Shown here: positions 1 through 14,000 of the stretch, in pieces
How positions within the stretch are numbered: position 1 is the first letter of the stretch
How the letters are laid out: each line of letters opens with the position of its first letter
DNA from: Chrysoperla carnea
Taxonomy: Eukaryota > Arthropoda > Insecta > Neuroptera > Chrysopidae
NCBI RefSeq assembly: GCF_905475395.1
Contig: NC_058341.1
Location: 31,635,501 to 31,699,500 of the forward strand
Reading direction: 5' to 3'
DNA length: 64,000 nt
Translations under genes and position numbers: made by a program
Notes under the pieces: generated by a model
Told to the model about the DNA's origin: nothing
What the model saw: only the letters and a program-made list of their open reading frames with translations
Database searches by the model: none

Positions 1-3000
1 ATTTTAACAAATTACTCATTTGTGTACACAAAAGAGAACTTATAAACGTCAAATATATTATTACATTCGACCAAGTTATTTTTTGTTATAATAATTTTAT
101 AGTGAGTAAAATAGTTCTCAGTAAGCACCGGCACCTCCTATAACGATAATTCATTTTTCCTTTAAGAAATATAGGGTGCAGTGTGCGCGGATACAACTAA
201 ACTAAAAGCAGTTTATCCATGACTAAAAGTGAGCTCTCAATTCGCTCGAACATATACAAGTATTTATTTAATCTACTGTACAATGTACATGCTTTACTTG
301 TACCAGTACCATATGCATATAATAAATAATATGCACAAGAGGCTTCATTTGTGTTAACATTAAAATACACATACACCACATACAGATCCAAAACTAGCGT
401 GACATAAAAGATACGAGACGAAATTCTAAGAGTTACTTTTCTTTTAAATTTTGCTATCCAATGTCCATTCACGCCATAGGACTTCTTATTTATTTGGGAT
501 TTTTATAGTAAGCAAAGTAGTAGTTAGTAGAAATAAAATTTTTAAATTACAATCGATAATTAACTCGAGGCCCTATTTCATTAGAGTCTAGACTGGTCTC
601 ATAATGAGATAGCCTTTGGACAATCTATGTCAACCCATTCATTTGTTGAGATAACTTCTAACAGTAAATCTACCCTATTCCGATTTACTTTTTTAAAATT
701 TCACCTTGTACAACACTTTTCGTCGAAGACTTGAAATTTTTAATCGGAGATGCCTGATGAAAATATCTTCTTAAGCACTATGTATCAAAAAGACATATTT
801 CAAACTTTTTTCTTATAGTTAAGAAAACAAGATCCTTTTATCAAATAAAACGATGGTAAAATATGAAATTCTATTAAAAATTTAAATAATTATTAACGGG
901 TAAAATTTTCCAATATAGTTATCGATATTATTTTTGAAAAATATTAAATTGTTTTTTGTCCTTTTTTAAATTTATACTTCTTAAATCATTCAAAATCATT
1001 TCAACTTTTATATTATCATAAATTTTTTGTCTATTGATAATAGTTTTATTATTTACGTCCTTAAAAAATATTTATATCATTACAAAGGCATTGTAATATT
1101 GCACAAACGATGCCTCATATCTAGCCTTGATAAGGTAATTTCACATTGACTGATATGCATATTATATGAATCATCCATTCCTACACTAAAATGATGGCTC
1201 AGCTGGGTTCTTCACAGTCTATCTGTATCAATTTGATAATTTATATAATGCTATTTTTTCAGATGTCATAGTCGAATTCCCTTTGATGATGATTGGAAAC
1301 AAAATACTTAAGTAAATAATACGCAAACAACCAGAGTTTTTAGCAATGACTATTCTATAATGTACTATATGCACAAAAATGCATGCCCATTCAATTGTTT
1401 GATGGCTCATTACTAAAAAATCTGGTGGCTTTTATATGATAGACTTTCTAATTGTAAATTTTTTGTTCAACAAAACCTTTGATTTAATACCAAACATGAT
1501 ACTTTTAACAAAAAGCTTGTTTTTATCAGTACCTTTAGAGGTCGGCATATATCCCACCCTATGGAGTTTTGAAGCAAAAATCGTATTGGAATGGTGTCTA
1601 GATGATCAAATTACCTCACATCTTATTTTTTGAAAGCGCGCGTACCTTTACCCAGAGATTATTGGCACTCCAACCCAGTCCATAACTCAGAAACGTTTGA
1701 ATTTGGATCATCCTCCCAATGGAGATTTTTGATCAGGATTCCAAGATCTATAAAATCTCGCAGTATGAGCAAATTTAACCGAGACCTACTTTCCATAAAA
1801 TTAGTGCGGGACTTTTTTCCCTGACATATGGTTTAATGGCTTATAAAATATTTGTCAGATATATAAAATTGTATGTAGGTCTTATGGGCTTGATGTTTTG
1901 TTTAATAATATGATTCTGAATTATTAACTGATACAGAATCCTAGTAATAATTTTATTTTTATTATGATAAACTTTTAGTAAATATAATCTCTTCACATGG
2001 CAGTCTCGTGCATGTGTTTGTATCTGATTTGAAAACAGAAAATTAGATTTTGTTTGTAGAACAATATACGTTTAATATAGGTAGGTTTGGTTAGCAGTAA
2101 AATTTTAGAATTTCTTATGAGAATAAGTTGAGAATTTTCCATGTTTTGTTTTGCTTTATACGGGCTATTCTTAAAAATATTTTTGAAAATCTTTAGAAGT
2201 ACCTATGCAAAATATGAACTTTTAAAACTTTTAATTCGCCATATCGCCAAATAGATTACATATAAGACTCTGTTTTGCAAGAAAGAGACGGGTAACAAAC
2301 TTTGAATGCTTACAACATAGAATAATATATAACCTTGGCTTATAACTTCTTCGATTTTTAATCAATTTTAATTTAAATTTCAATTTTTGGTACCTAGTTA
2401 TCAAGTCTACTTTCACATTTTTACGGGCAATGTAGCAAATTTGATATCAGTCATCTACGTACCTGTGATATCTAAGTCTTTTTAAAAAAGGCTGCACAAT
2501 CTCTAAATAAAGAAGTGACTCCGTTAGGTCTAAAAGCGTTCTTAAAAATATATCCTCACCAGGCAGTAATAATAAGGTGTTTCCGTGACTGCTTAGGCTA
2601 ACACGATTGTGATGTAGATTCTTATCAATTGTGTAACATTTGTTAATGCGATAACTGCAGTTTTAAAAATTTACCACATAACAAAATACATTTTATTGTT
2701 ATCGTGAAGTTTTTATGTATATCTAATTTTGTTATCATGAAATTGTTTTATTATTAGTAATTATGACAATAAAAAGTTTTGGCTATATGCTTTTTATAAG
2801 AAACATATAACTATAAAATATTAATTGAAACAATAAAAGTTGTGGCAAAATTTTTATTATTTTAAGATATTTTAAAAAATGTACCTATGCATGTTCACTG
2901 GGTTCTGAACAAAGCTAGCCAATTTACCAAACTTCATACTATTATAAAAAATATTTCCTATTTATTCAAATTACACTTCCAGCCTCTAGGGATCATGATT

Positions 3001-3615
3001 GCTATTTTCTGGCAATTTGTTTCTACTTTTTCTGTCCATTGCCACTTCCTACATCCTATCTTACCATCAAATTTTGGCACATGTCACTCTAATTAATAGA
3101 ATAAAGCTGTGTATCTCCCAACGAATACCGAATAAAACGCAAATGTATTATCTCAAATTTTAAATAAATATGTTCTCCTAATACACAATAATAGATTATA
3201 TACTAAAAATTTGTTCATTATGATCTCCTAATTCACGAAAGTTGACAATTAAAATTATCAATTGTAAAACTGTAAAAAAAGTAAGGATTTTTTAATTATT
3301 CGAGGAAAATTGTTCAAATGCATTCTTTACATATTTGTTTTTGTTTTTTTATTATATGTTTATTATATTCTAAATATGATAATTTATTTACAATTTTTTA
3401 TTTTTAAATATAAAAAACAGTTTACAACAATATTACATGTTGTTATTACGCATATTATAATGAATAAATAATTCTTATATAAGTGAAGAAAATTTCTGAC
3501 AGATTTTACTAATTTCTAAACGAATATTGTAGGAAAATATGCTTATTTCTGATAAAATATTGATTTTCTTTATATATATATGCAATTAAAAGGCGTAGAT
3601 AATTCAAATCTATTG
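1..3615. other. Gene-poor AT-rich intergenic DNA
   Basis: Only short open frames (60-90 codons) occur here, with no recognisable motif, no splice-phase continuity and no resemblance to a known family. The stretch is about three quarters A+T with many homopolymer runs. It lies downstream of the tweek stop and I see no supported gene in it. Confidence 0.55.
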
Positions 3616-4224
3616 GGCCTGTCCACGAAAAACTGTATTTTACGTAATTATAGAATAATCAATTTGGAAATATTCTAATGATTCACACTGTCATCTTTTA
3701 AGCATCCATGATAGATTCAATTTTTTTCAAAATTCATACTTTTAACTTTATATTTAAAAATAAATCTTAAAGTGAAGGCTGTTATTATGATATTGATTAA
3801 TCTTACTAATTCTCGAATTAAACATTAACTAACCTAAGGATGTCGTAGTTGTGGTAGCTGATATATTTTACGTGATAATTTCAATTTTAATCATAAAATT
3901 ATTTTTAAAATTTGTATTATTAATATGTTTATTTTGCTTATAAACAAGAAACTAAACTGTTACAAAATTTGCATCGCAACTATACTTTGAAATGAGATCT
4001 TGAAATAAGGATGAACTTACTAATTACTTTTGTATTTAAATTTAATTAGAATGAACATCTTTGTAAATATTACAATAATTGGTTTGTAAATTTTTGGTTT
4101 GTTAATTATATACAAAATCAAAGAAAATATTGAGCAAAACTTTAAACTGCTAAGAAAAATAGCATGACACGTCGCAATTTCATAGGGAGTTGAATTGCCA
4201 TTCAGTAATTTTTGTGGACAGGCC
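3616..4224. mobile_element. MITE-like element with 22-bp terminal inverted repeats
   Basis: The left end starts GGCCTGTCCACGAAAAACTG. The right end, read on the other strand, starts GGCCTGTCCACAAAAATTAC. The 609 bp between them are AT-rich and contain no long ORF, so this looks like a non-autonomous DNA transposon. No target-site duplication is obvious in the flanks and the superfamily cannot be named from the ends alone. Confidence 0.55.
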
Positions 4225-5794
4225 TTTTATTTTAATATGATACAAAGAAAATTATAAAAAATATGTATGATGGAAATGTTATGTAATAAATTGAAGGCGT
4301 TTCAAATAAATATTTACAATAAAAAAAAGTGTATTTTTCTTATTTAACTATCGACACATATTTATCACATATTGAACTAAATAAACAAATTGAATAATTT
4401 ATCTAAATTCATTGCACCATTTAAGAAAACATTAATCGATTAAGTCCCTTATAGCAATTTAAAGGTAATAGTTAATATTTTTTTAACGTCATATAACAAT
4501 AAATAATATTTAAAAATAAGCTAATTAATTCCTAGATAAAAATAATTTGGATAAATAATAATCATAATTATTAAAAACTTGTAATAATAACAATTAACAA
4601 TTAATGATTTTAACTGTAAAATATGATTTTGGACTAAATTGTAACACAGCCTGTATGATTTAAAGTCTAATAACACCGAGTTTATCTGAATCAATTTCGA
4701 AGTATATCAGTGTAATCGAACTTTTCATGGTGTGAGGCTTGTTACAAGGCTATCAAAGGATAAATAATGCATATTCTAACCATAGAATATCAAAATTGTG
4801 AAATAAAAATGGCAAAAATATAAACCATTCTTACCCGTAATTTGCCAAATAATTTATTTTACGTTTAACGATTACTTCGCAATAACTACCTCATCAATAA
4901 ATCAAATCAAATAAATCAAGCTATAATATGTCAATTGGCGAGAAATAATTCCCAGCAACACTAGCTATAATGTTTTTGAATTGAATTATTCTACAATTTA
5001 CTCCTATATATTTTTGAAAATATGAATCGAAGAGAATTACTTTTAGATTGTAGTTATATAAGATCACGGTATGAATAATTGACAAAAATATAACTATACC
5101 ATTTAATTCATTTAAAAAATTTGAATTTTGAATGTTTTAATAGGTCAACATATGCAAATATTTAATGTGGAATTATTATGTTTCTTAAAAAGGCGCAAAG
5201 CGAAGAAGAGTTTAAAAAAATAAGTTTATGAATCACATTATTGAGAAATTGTATTTTATAAAGAAAAATTCTAGCTGTATTTTTTTAGAATTTTTAGAAT
5301 ACATTTCCTTTAAAAATAATATTTAGAGAAGCTAAAATATAAATATATCATGCCTCAATCTCAAATAAATGATCTAGTTCCTTACTTCAAATTAAATATT
5401 TTATTGATTAACAACACTTCATGAAATAGTGTCGCGAAATAACTGCTACTGATTTGCTCCTGTGACGTATTTTATTATCATAGAATTAAATTATTTTTAT
5501 CCCAAATGATTATAGTTAAAATTAAAATTGATTAAAACCTTTGTGTCAAACAATAGGTAACAATCCAAAACAATTGGATTACAATCAAAACTTTTTAAAA
5601 GATAATCCACGTTATCGATTACGAAATAAAAACAATACACAATAGGGATTTATTTGAAAAAATTTTTTTTTTTGATATTTGAAAAATTAAGATGATAAAT
5701 TTCTAGATATGAAATAAAGAAGGGTTTTATGTTCGAAAAATTACTCTTCAATTTAATACTAAATAATATTGATAATTTTATTTTGATAATACTA
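4225..5794. other. AT-rich intergenic stretch
   Basis: No ORF of interest, RNA gene or clear repeat was seen. Composition is extremely AT-rich with scattered short A and T runs. Confidence 0.5.
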
Positions 5795-5828
5795 ATCGTA
5801 TTTGAATGGTATCCCATTCAAATACGAT
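5795..5828. repeat. Perfect 15-bp hairpin with 4-nt loop
   Basis: Arm 5795-5809 (ATCGTATTTGAATGG) is exactly complementary to 5814-5828, with loop TATC between them. Pairing stops at both outer ends. In AT-rich DNA a perfect 15-bp stem containing G/C pairs is unlikely to be pure chance, but no gene or transposon end adjoins it. Confidence 0.8.
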
Positions 5829-5884
5829 AACTTATTTAGTTTGTTATCTGAAATTTTAAACGATCAAAACAATTTCGAAAACAA

Positions 5885-6080
5885 TGGGGGTGATTGATTT
5901 GATTACATTTTCGTCGCTTGGATAAGAACGAAGTAACCGACTCCACCCACATCAAAAATGTAATTGTAAATATGGATGTAGTTAAATAAATAAAGATTAA
6001 CAAATAATGATGTGGATGGCCTCTGTTACTTATAGGCGTATATGCCAGAGAAACGGAGATTAAACCCCATTATTATTATT
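5885..6080 (+). mobile_element. Possible 3' tail of a non-LTR retroelement
   Basis: A less AT-rich patch ends at about 6030-6080 with a GGCGTATATGCC motif, then GAGATTAAACCCC and a short ATT microsatellite. Insect non-LTR elements often end in short tandem repeats like this. No reverse transcriptase frame is visible upstream, so the assignment is tentative. Confidence 0.25.
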
Positions 6081-7717
6081 AATTTCAAACTTTTTCTAAG
6101 TTACAACTTTGTTGAATTCAAAAATTGTAGAGGTAAAGATTCATTTATTTGAGACATGGATTTAATTTTACGGCCAAATTGTTAACGCATGTAATATTAA
6201 TAAAATTTATAGTAATTTTAAAAAATTTGCTACCACCCCTTGTGTACCTTGTAAAAATTAAAAAAATAAAACAAAAACTTAAAAAGTATATTCGTATATT
6301 CGGTAACAAGGTCACCATAATTTAAATTTACTCGTTTTCCATTTTATTAATAATGAATTTGTCCTTATCGAAGAAAAACATCACTTTATGTTAATGAAAT
6401 ATTTGAAATCAAGGTTATTTTTAAATATGTTTCTATCAAATTTTATTCCATTCAAGTTTTGACCATTCTTAATTTTATAGATTTTTTAAATTCTATGAGT
6501 AGCACAAGCACTGGGAGAGTGATTTAAACCCCCTCTCCACCACAAAAGAAAATACGCAGAAAAAGATTAAAGAAGTAATTTTTTAAAACGCTTGTTGAAA
6601 TAGAAACTTAAGGTTGTTGTGTAAATTTTAACACACTGTCAAGCAATTGATTATCCATTAGCTCTTCCTATTAACCATTACTTAATTAACCATTAAGTGT
6701 CCTCCTGCAATAAATTATATTTTGCAATCCATGATGTCTCTGATACGCCTCTGAGCCGATGCCTATGCTGAATGGTATCTTTTTCTGACAAAAATAGTCC
6801 GTAAGACTGGGGTAAGGTTTTCTCCATTCCTCAAATAAAATAGAAGGTGTTTAAGGCGAAAAATAAGATTAATGTCTTGAATTGTGAACAAATAATTAAA
6901 AAAAAAATTTTTTTTCGATTTTTTAATGTTCGAAGAATATGCATTTTCATCGTTATTGATTTTAATTAAAAAAAAAACTTTTTGTCTGGTTATTTTACAT
7001 TATACAACCGTCCTTTAATAAACATATTTTTACTATTATTGAGAGAAATTTGATTAACTGCAGAAGTTAAACAATTTGGATTTAAAATGATGAACGTCAA
7101 CTAAAAGAAAATATTTTTGGAAATACAATCTCTGAGGGTGTAAAATTAGTAAGAAAAACAGACATTTTTGACGCAAAAAAAATCTTAAACTTGATATTTA
7201 AGGCAAAATAGTATTTTAGTTTTTTTCAAGAAATCAACCCCTTAATAGAGTAAAACAGACACATCTTTTCAATGAGTAGGAGTGCGAAAATGAATTAGAC
7301 TTTATAAGTTTGATCAAATACCAAAATTTTAGTATGTTGGTAAAAATAAAAATCTTTGTCAAAGTTTTATATTACACTACACAATGTTTATATAAACCTT
7401 GATTTCAAATTACGATTCTTTTGATTAATAATACATGCTCCAAAAAATTGTTATAAAATTTTTTCTTTTAGAGTTCTGTATAAAAAATATAAAAAAAAAC
7501 CTTGAGCAAAAAAGCTTTTTATAGATAAATATTATAATAGTATAGTGCAATTAAATTTGCAGATAAGAATATTACAAAATTTGTTTTTTTTTTTTTTATT
7601 GCATAGAATTTTTAAATAATCATAATAATTATGAAATACGTATTAAATAGATTAATACAATAATTGCTATAATTTGTAGATATGGCTCTCATTTTTTTAG
7701 TTTTAAATATAATAATA
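6081..7717. other. AT-rich DNA downstream of tweek
   Basis: No supported gene. A and T runs are frequent, for example a long T run near 7580. The right end probably grades into the tweek 3' untranslated region. Confidence 0.45.
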
Positions 7718-7723
7718 TTTATT
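7718..7723 (-). promoter_or_regulatory. Candidate polyadenylation signal of tweek
   Basis: The plus strand reads TTTATT, which is AATAAA in the sense of the gene, about 120 nt beyond the tweek stop codon. Such hexamers are common in AT-rich DNA, so position is the main support. Confidence 0.35.
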
Positions 7724-7842
7724 TATATATATGTATAACTTTACATCCAGTCTTCTAGCATTAACTATATACTAAATATTTTATATGTATTACCTGTACA
7801 TAAAATGGCTCTCAATAATATATAAAATATTTTACTGATTCG

Positions 7843-8047
7843 TTATTCCAATTGAATTTTATTCATTTGTAATTTACCATTTGAGACCATACGTAACATT
7901 AATACGGCAAGGACTTTATCTAATGGATCCATAAAACCACGTTGCATCCATTTTGGTATTGTTGTACGTGCATGGCTGAATCCGAGTTTTTGTAGTATGT
8001 AATCGATACCATAGGGTTCAATTGATTTACCCGCCCATGACAATAAT
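7843..8047 (-). CDS. tweek: tweek exon 50 (last coding exon, stop TAA)
   Basis: Residues 5256-5323: GKSIEPYGIDYILQKLGFSH, then ARTTIPKWMQRGFMDPLDKV. This near-invariant C-terminal block confirms that the frame is correct through to the end. Stop TAA at 7843-7845. Confidence 0.97.
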
Positions 8048-11000
8048 CTGTAAACAATTAAAAATTAACAAACAACAATAAATATGAATTTAAATACAGG
8101 TTTTTTTATACAGATCAATCACCTTTAGAAAGTTAGTGAATCTAGAAATCTGATTATTTTGTGTTTCGGGATGTGGTAGGTTCTTATAAAACTAAATAAT
8201 TTAGGCAAGAAAAAAAAATTAACTCTCTTGCGCTTGAGTACCAAGACATGCCGGTGTAGAGATACTGACATAGTAAAATCCTTTACAAAGACGGACATTC
8301 ATCCAAACATTATGAACCTCAACAAATTAAGCCTCAACAAAAAATAACATACTTCTGTAGGATATATCCGATTAAAGAAATATCTCATGCATCTCTTTGA
8401 GATAAGATTTGTATCCATGAATAATAATCTTCGTAATGAAAATTACTGTGTAATTTAGGTCTAGTGAATAAAATGATATAAATATTACCTAACAGTAGGT
8501 TCCAGATGCCATGTTTTACAATGATAATTACGCCAGTCTTTATTAAAAACTTCCGCAGGTGTAAATGCTTTTTTCTTTCGTTCTTCATCGCTAACTGCTG
8601 TTGAAGTGGATGATGTTGATTGTGATGAGGTTGAAGGTTGTGATGAACTTTTATTACCAGATTGGATTGATCGTGGGTCAGGTGATTGTGATCGAATTTG
8701 TGTACCACTTTGACTCATTCCCTGTAGAAAAGAAACATAAGGATGGTAAATATTAAAACGCTTGTTAAATTTTTTTATTTCATAATAGGACTTACAGAAC
8801 GTTCTTTTTCTTTTACATACGAAGTAATTAAATCATGTAGGAAGAAAAATGCTTCAGCATCAACCGTTACGAATATATGATCTTCAAATTCAGTTACAAA
8901 ACTGCATTCCACAATTGGTTTATCATCTGAAAGCAAATCGTATTCTAATTAAAACTCCAGGTTTTTTATAGCTATTTTGTTTTTTCTGGGTATACTTTTA
9001 ATTTTTTTTAAATAAGCGTTTTCGTACATTAGTTGGATTAGTTCGGTAGGTTATAATGATGTCCTGTTTAGAAGAAACAGGAATATTTTGACGCCAATAG
9101 ATTTTAAATAAAATTTAAAACTTTACATATACATAAAAATTTATAATTTAAGATGAATATAGCCCAGCTAGACACGCGATTAATATAGTACCGAAGGTTT
9201 CAACAAGTTAATATTTTCAAATTGGTTTAAAAATAATACCTCCTTCATTTCTATGGAATAGCCTTACTCATCATTTAATGTTAAAGAAAGAAATCTTAAA
9301 AACAAATTTACCTAAACTTTCTGGTGTTGAAGCCGTTTGTAAATGTTCAGTTTTCAAATGAAGCTGTAACGTTGGTAACGCAAATATAACTTCTCTGGTA
9401 TGATTCGGATCTTGTAATTTTCCTGTTGAACTTGAGCTATTTCTGCTGCGTTCTATTGAATTTGTACCACTAACTTCAATTTTTTCACGTTCCAAAGATG
9501 GGAATCGATCAACTGCATCAATATCGCTATTAATAAACGCATAATGGAACCATTCTTGTAATGATTTAAATTGTGGCGGGAATATTATATTTCTTGACAT
9601 TCTGCAAACTGTAGCCATTGATTCATGTTGGGCAGTTGGATGATCATCATTCATACCAAGGCTGAATGTTAACGTTTGGACAATGTGAACATCCAACTCA
9701 TCAGATGCTGAAAAATTCATAAATTTTACTGCTAAAATATATTAGTTCTTGTTTCAAAGAGGAACATTTAAGGGAATGTACATAGAAGACAGTAATTGTT
9801 TTAGAATGGCTGCGTTTGGCCGCTAAGAGCCCTCAGTTTGTTTATATTAACTCCATATATTAATAATCTATTTTTTTCTTTGAGGATAAAATAAATTATT
9901 GGTATATGCATAATTAAATCACAAACCTTTGGCTGAGGGTATTTCTTGTGCTTCTGTTTCGAAACTAATACAAGGATCCTTTAAGCTGAATAATGCCCAA
10001 CTCTTAGTCTTGAAATTAATACCGTGAAAACATGCTAATGATATATTCCTTCCATGCAATTCCATTGTACCACCTAGAACGGTTCCTATAACATACAAAA
10101 TAATATATTTAATAAAATTTTGGAAAGGCAGCTTATTTTGTTTTGATAGAAAATAATCTTGTAGCGAATATTATAAATTATACTAAAACATGTACCCTTT
10201 GAAAGAAAATTTTCTATGTAATGATTTAAAATTATTATAATTTTTACCAGAATTTGGAAGAGGTAATTTTAAAGTTGGTAAATGTAATCCAGCCACACTT
10301 GCTAATACATTTTGCCAATGTCTATGATGTTTTGCATCTTGTAACAAAGATTGTTGTAATTGTGTAGACCAAGCATCCCGAGCTGAAAAAAAAAGTTTAA
10401 TTAATTGTATTCAAAATTATTTTAAACAAAATAATTCTTACATTCTGTCGATTTCTTTTTATGTTGTTGATTCAATTTTCGTTTAAAACTATGACCACTT
10501 CCTCTGGAATGTGTTCGTGGTTGTAAGCTTGAAAATACACGTTTACTGCTTTTAAATTGTTGGGAGAAGAATTCTTCTAATTTGTTAAACATTTTCACTA
10601 AATCCACAGTGGTTGATTTTGAAATCATTATTTGTAACTGATCCCACCCCAAATCGCCATGCATAAATATTACAGCCGGTCTAAAATTATTAAAAACAAA
10701 TTTTCAGTATTTTAAATTAGCCTTGACCTTTAGTAATACCATATTTACCGTCTTGTGGGCATAAAAGCATCCACTGGAATTGATGATTTTCGTACAAGTT
10801 TCCATTCATCTCGTAATGTAACCTCTAATGCACTGACTCTCGCCATTAAAACCGATGTACCCATATAATCCAAACGTAATTCTAAAGCTAACAATTTTAA
10901 TCCAACAGTATGATCCGGTTCCTGAGATGGTTCTTCTCTGAAGTGTACTAAAAACAAAGGTTTTCCATTTCAAATGTTACATTCGAAATAAAAATCGATT

Positions 11001-14000
11001 ATATGTACTTACTGTACGTATCGATGTTAGCTAATTCAATAGTACCACCAACAATACCACCTTTTGCATCAAGACTAGATCCTACAAGACCTAATTTAAC
11101 AAACATATTTTTACGTCCAGTTGAACCAATACTTAAACGACCTTCTGAACGAAAATCTTTAGTTTGCCACCTAAAGACATGAAATAAAACAAATTAAATA
11201 TTCTATGCTCGATTATTATTTGTAATTATGTAATACTTACGTAACATTTCCCATTACGTTTCCCATGTTCATATGAACATTTAATTTAGTAAAATTTATT
11301 GCAAATAATACAAGGGTTTCCCATGTTGTTGGATTTGGTATGTCAGTGGGACTTATTGAATCAGTTGATTCGTTCGTCTCGAAACTGCTAGCTCGACCAT
11401 TTTCTAAATGAAATTAATTTGTTTAATTTCGATATATTGGAAATTTTTTTTTCAAGTTAATTCTTTCGTTCTTATGTTATTAGAGCGAGTTCTAATAACT
11501 AAATTTGGTACTCATCGAAAGATGAATTAAAACCCCAAAGTATACTTCATTTTTTTAAGTTATTATCTGGCAAATGATGCCGCAACAAAAGAAAAAATAT
11601 CGATTTTCAACCAATTTTTTTCTGTAGAGTTGATAAATCGTACTTATTTCAATAGAAAAAAGTATCGACTAAAATATCAGAAAACTCCGAAAAAACCCAT
11701 TGCTGGTGAAGTTGAAACTGATTTTTTCAAAAAGTATTTTGAAAAACATGAATCAAAAACGTCACATACTTTTTTTTGAATTATCTATTAGAAAATAATT
11801 GAAAATTGAAATCTACTTCTATTAATCATTGGAAAGGGTCTCAAATGCCCGAAAAAGTGGTCGACAATTGAAGCCACAAAATATTCCCAAATCTTTCAAA
11901 TTGAATAATATTAAATCTTATTACCCTTGATTCTCGATTGTCTTTCTTGATCCAAATTCAATTTCAATTTATCTCTTAATAGTGGGCTTTTATCTGATCG
12001 TCCATTACCTGTAGAGTATCTGGAATTATAAACAGGCAATTAATTTAAATTGTAAATATATTAATTAATGTCATTTAAATTATAAAAACATTTTACCTTG
12101 CTGAAGATCCTTCTGGTATGTCACTATTTCCCATTTCATGATTTCCCCAAGGCGGGTCTAATGCAGAATTACTTGAATTGTGCGAATCTGCAGCTAAACT
12201 TAAATCACCTAAAAATAATCTACGAACAATAGAACGACGATACCAAGCTCTTGGAAATGCTAATATTTCAGTTAATCTGCGCATATCGTATTTAAAAGAT
12301 GCTGATCCAATATCAACAATCGCTACAAACAAAATTTTAGAAAATTATTATGCTATCAATTTAAAAGCTATAAAATTTCAAAATAAAATCTTACTTGAAA
12401 ATCGTATACAGGCTCTTGATTGATCACCAGCTCCTTTACCAATTTTAGCACCAACATCAGATTGAAAATTTAATTTTCTTGATCTGGACACATGGAATTT
12501 AACAAACTCAACATTTATCGATAACGAATCTTTACGTTCACTATCCGATAACGGTGACCATTGTGTTTCTTTTAAATGTGATTTCTTTTGACCGCCATAC
12601 GGATGAAATATATAAACTGAGAAATCGGCTAGACAACCGGTTACACTTAAGCCACCGATTGCTGTGGCAGCTGAAAAACTATGTACACCTTCACCATATT
12701 CATGGTTTAATTCTTCTTCAGCTCGTTTTGAACTAAACACAATGTCTAATGAAGGTAATTGTAGCATACATTCAACGCGAGATACAGGTAAACAGCTAAA
12801 TCGAAAAGTTGACGGTTGCATATGAAAATAAACAATTACATCCACTGGAAAAGAGGCATAAACGTAATTCCCATATGCCATTGGTTCATTATCCAATGAA
12901 CTAGACATTCCTCCAATAGAAGGAAACGAAGATTTAGATGGAATCGGTTCTAATGTATGTTCTAAAAATTCTAAAATAGTGGGCGAAATAATTGTTTCTT
13001 CTGGTATACTTTGTAATGTCATCCATACAAATAACGAAGCTTTTTTCATGCCTAATTTACGACTTAAATTAGACATATAATCGGAACCTTGAACATAACT
13101 ATATCGAGAACCTTGTACAGTTTCTGATAAATTCCTAAAATAAATAAATAAATTTTTAGGAACTATAAAAAATTGTCAAATAATAGAGAACTTGTAATTT
13201 TTAATGTAAAGTAATTCTGGAGTCATTACTTAAAGAAATTTCACAAATTCTAACATGCACCTTTATGAAAACAATGATTTTTACGAATAACAAATGGGCT
13301 TTTAAGTTTGAATTGCAAGTTCAAAAGACGGTAATAGTGTCGGGAATATTTAAAAAAACATTCCTAAAATGCGTTTTTTGGCAGAAATAGGACAATCTAC
13401 TACCAAAACCATTTGTATTCCACATTTTATCTTTAGTATCAGGTGCCGGCTATCCTACCTATGGTTTTCTATTAGTTGCACAAAGATTAATATCACTAGA
13501 GCACAGTTAGGAAGGGTGGTGGCACTCTTGACAGGACACTATCAATTGAACTATCACCTTCATAACATGGGGATCTCTGATGATCCTACTTGCAAGGTCT
13601 GTATGAACGCCGACGAAATGTCCATACATGTTATTTGCACCTGCAGAAATCTGCAGGACGTCAGATTTGAAACCTTAGATCCATCAATCCTGGGCGAGAT
13701 TCCGGCGGAGAGGCTATGAACTTTCTGCGTGGCATCGGGTCTGGACAGAACCCTATAGCTTGAACTACCATTTTTTTGAACTGAACAAAAACAGTTTTTA
13801 AATTGTCTAAACGTCTTTATTTACACCCCCCCCTCCAATATTTAGGTATAGTCTTTTTTATTTCCACTGTTTCCCTTAAAAGACGAAAATAATAAATTTA
13901 AATTATTGAATTAATATGATAGCTGCAAAACTATTAGCATAATATCAAAGATTTATTTATTTATACAAGTTCTCTATTTTTTTGGAACTTAAATTATACT

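Noticed and set aside
8385-8708. 107-codon His/Leu-rich minus-strand ORF
   Set aside because: Alternative frame of tweek exon 49; only the frame with the conserved KTWHLEPTV block joins neighbouring exons in phase.
12178-12423. 81-codon plus-strand ORF
   Set aside because: Antisense shadow of conserved tweek exon 39 and its flanks.
13369-13719. 116-codon ORF that could look like a host gene
   Set aside because: Its sequence is the C-terminal tail of a non-LTR retrotransposon, with a decayed homologous copy at 47140-47530.
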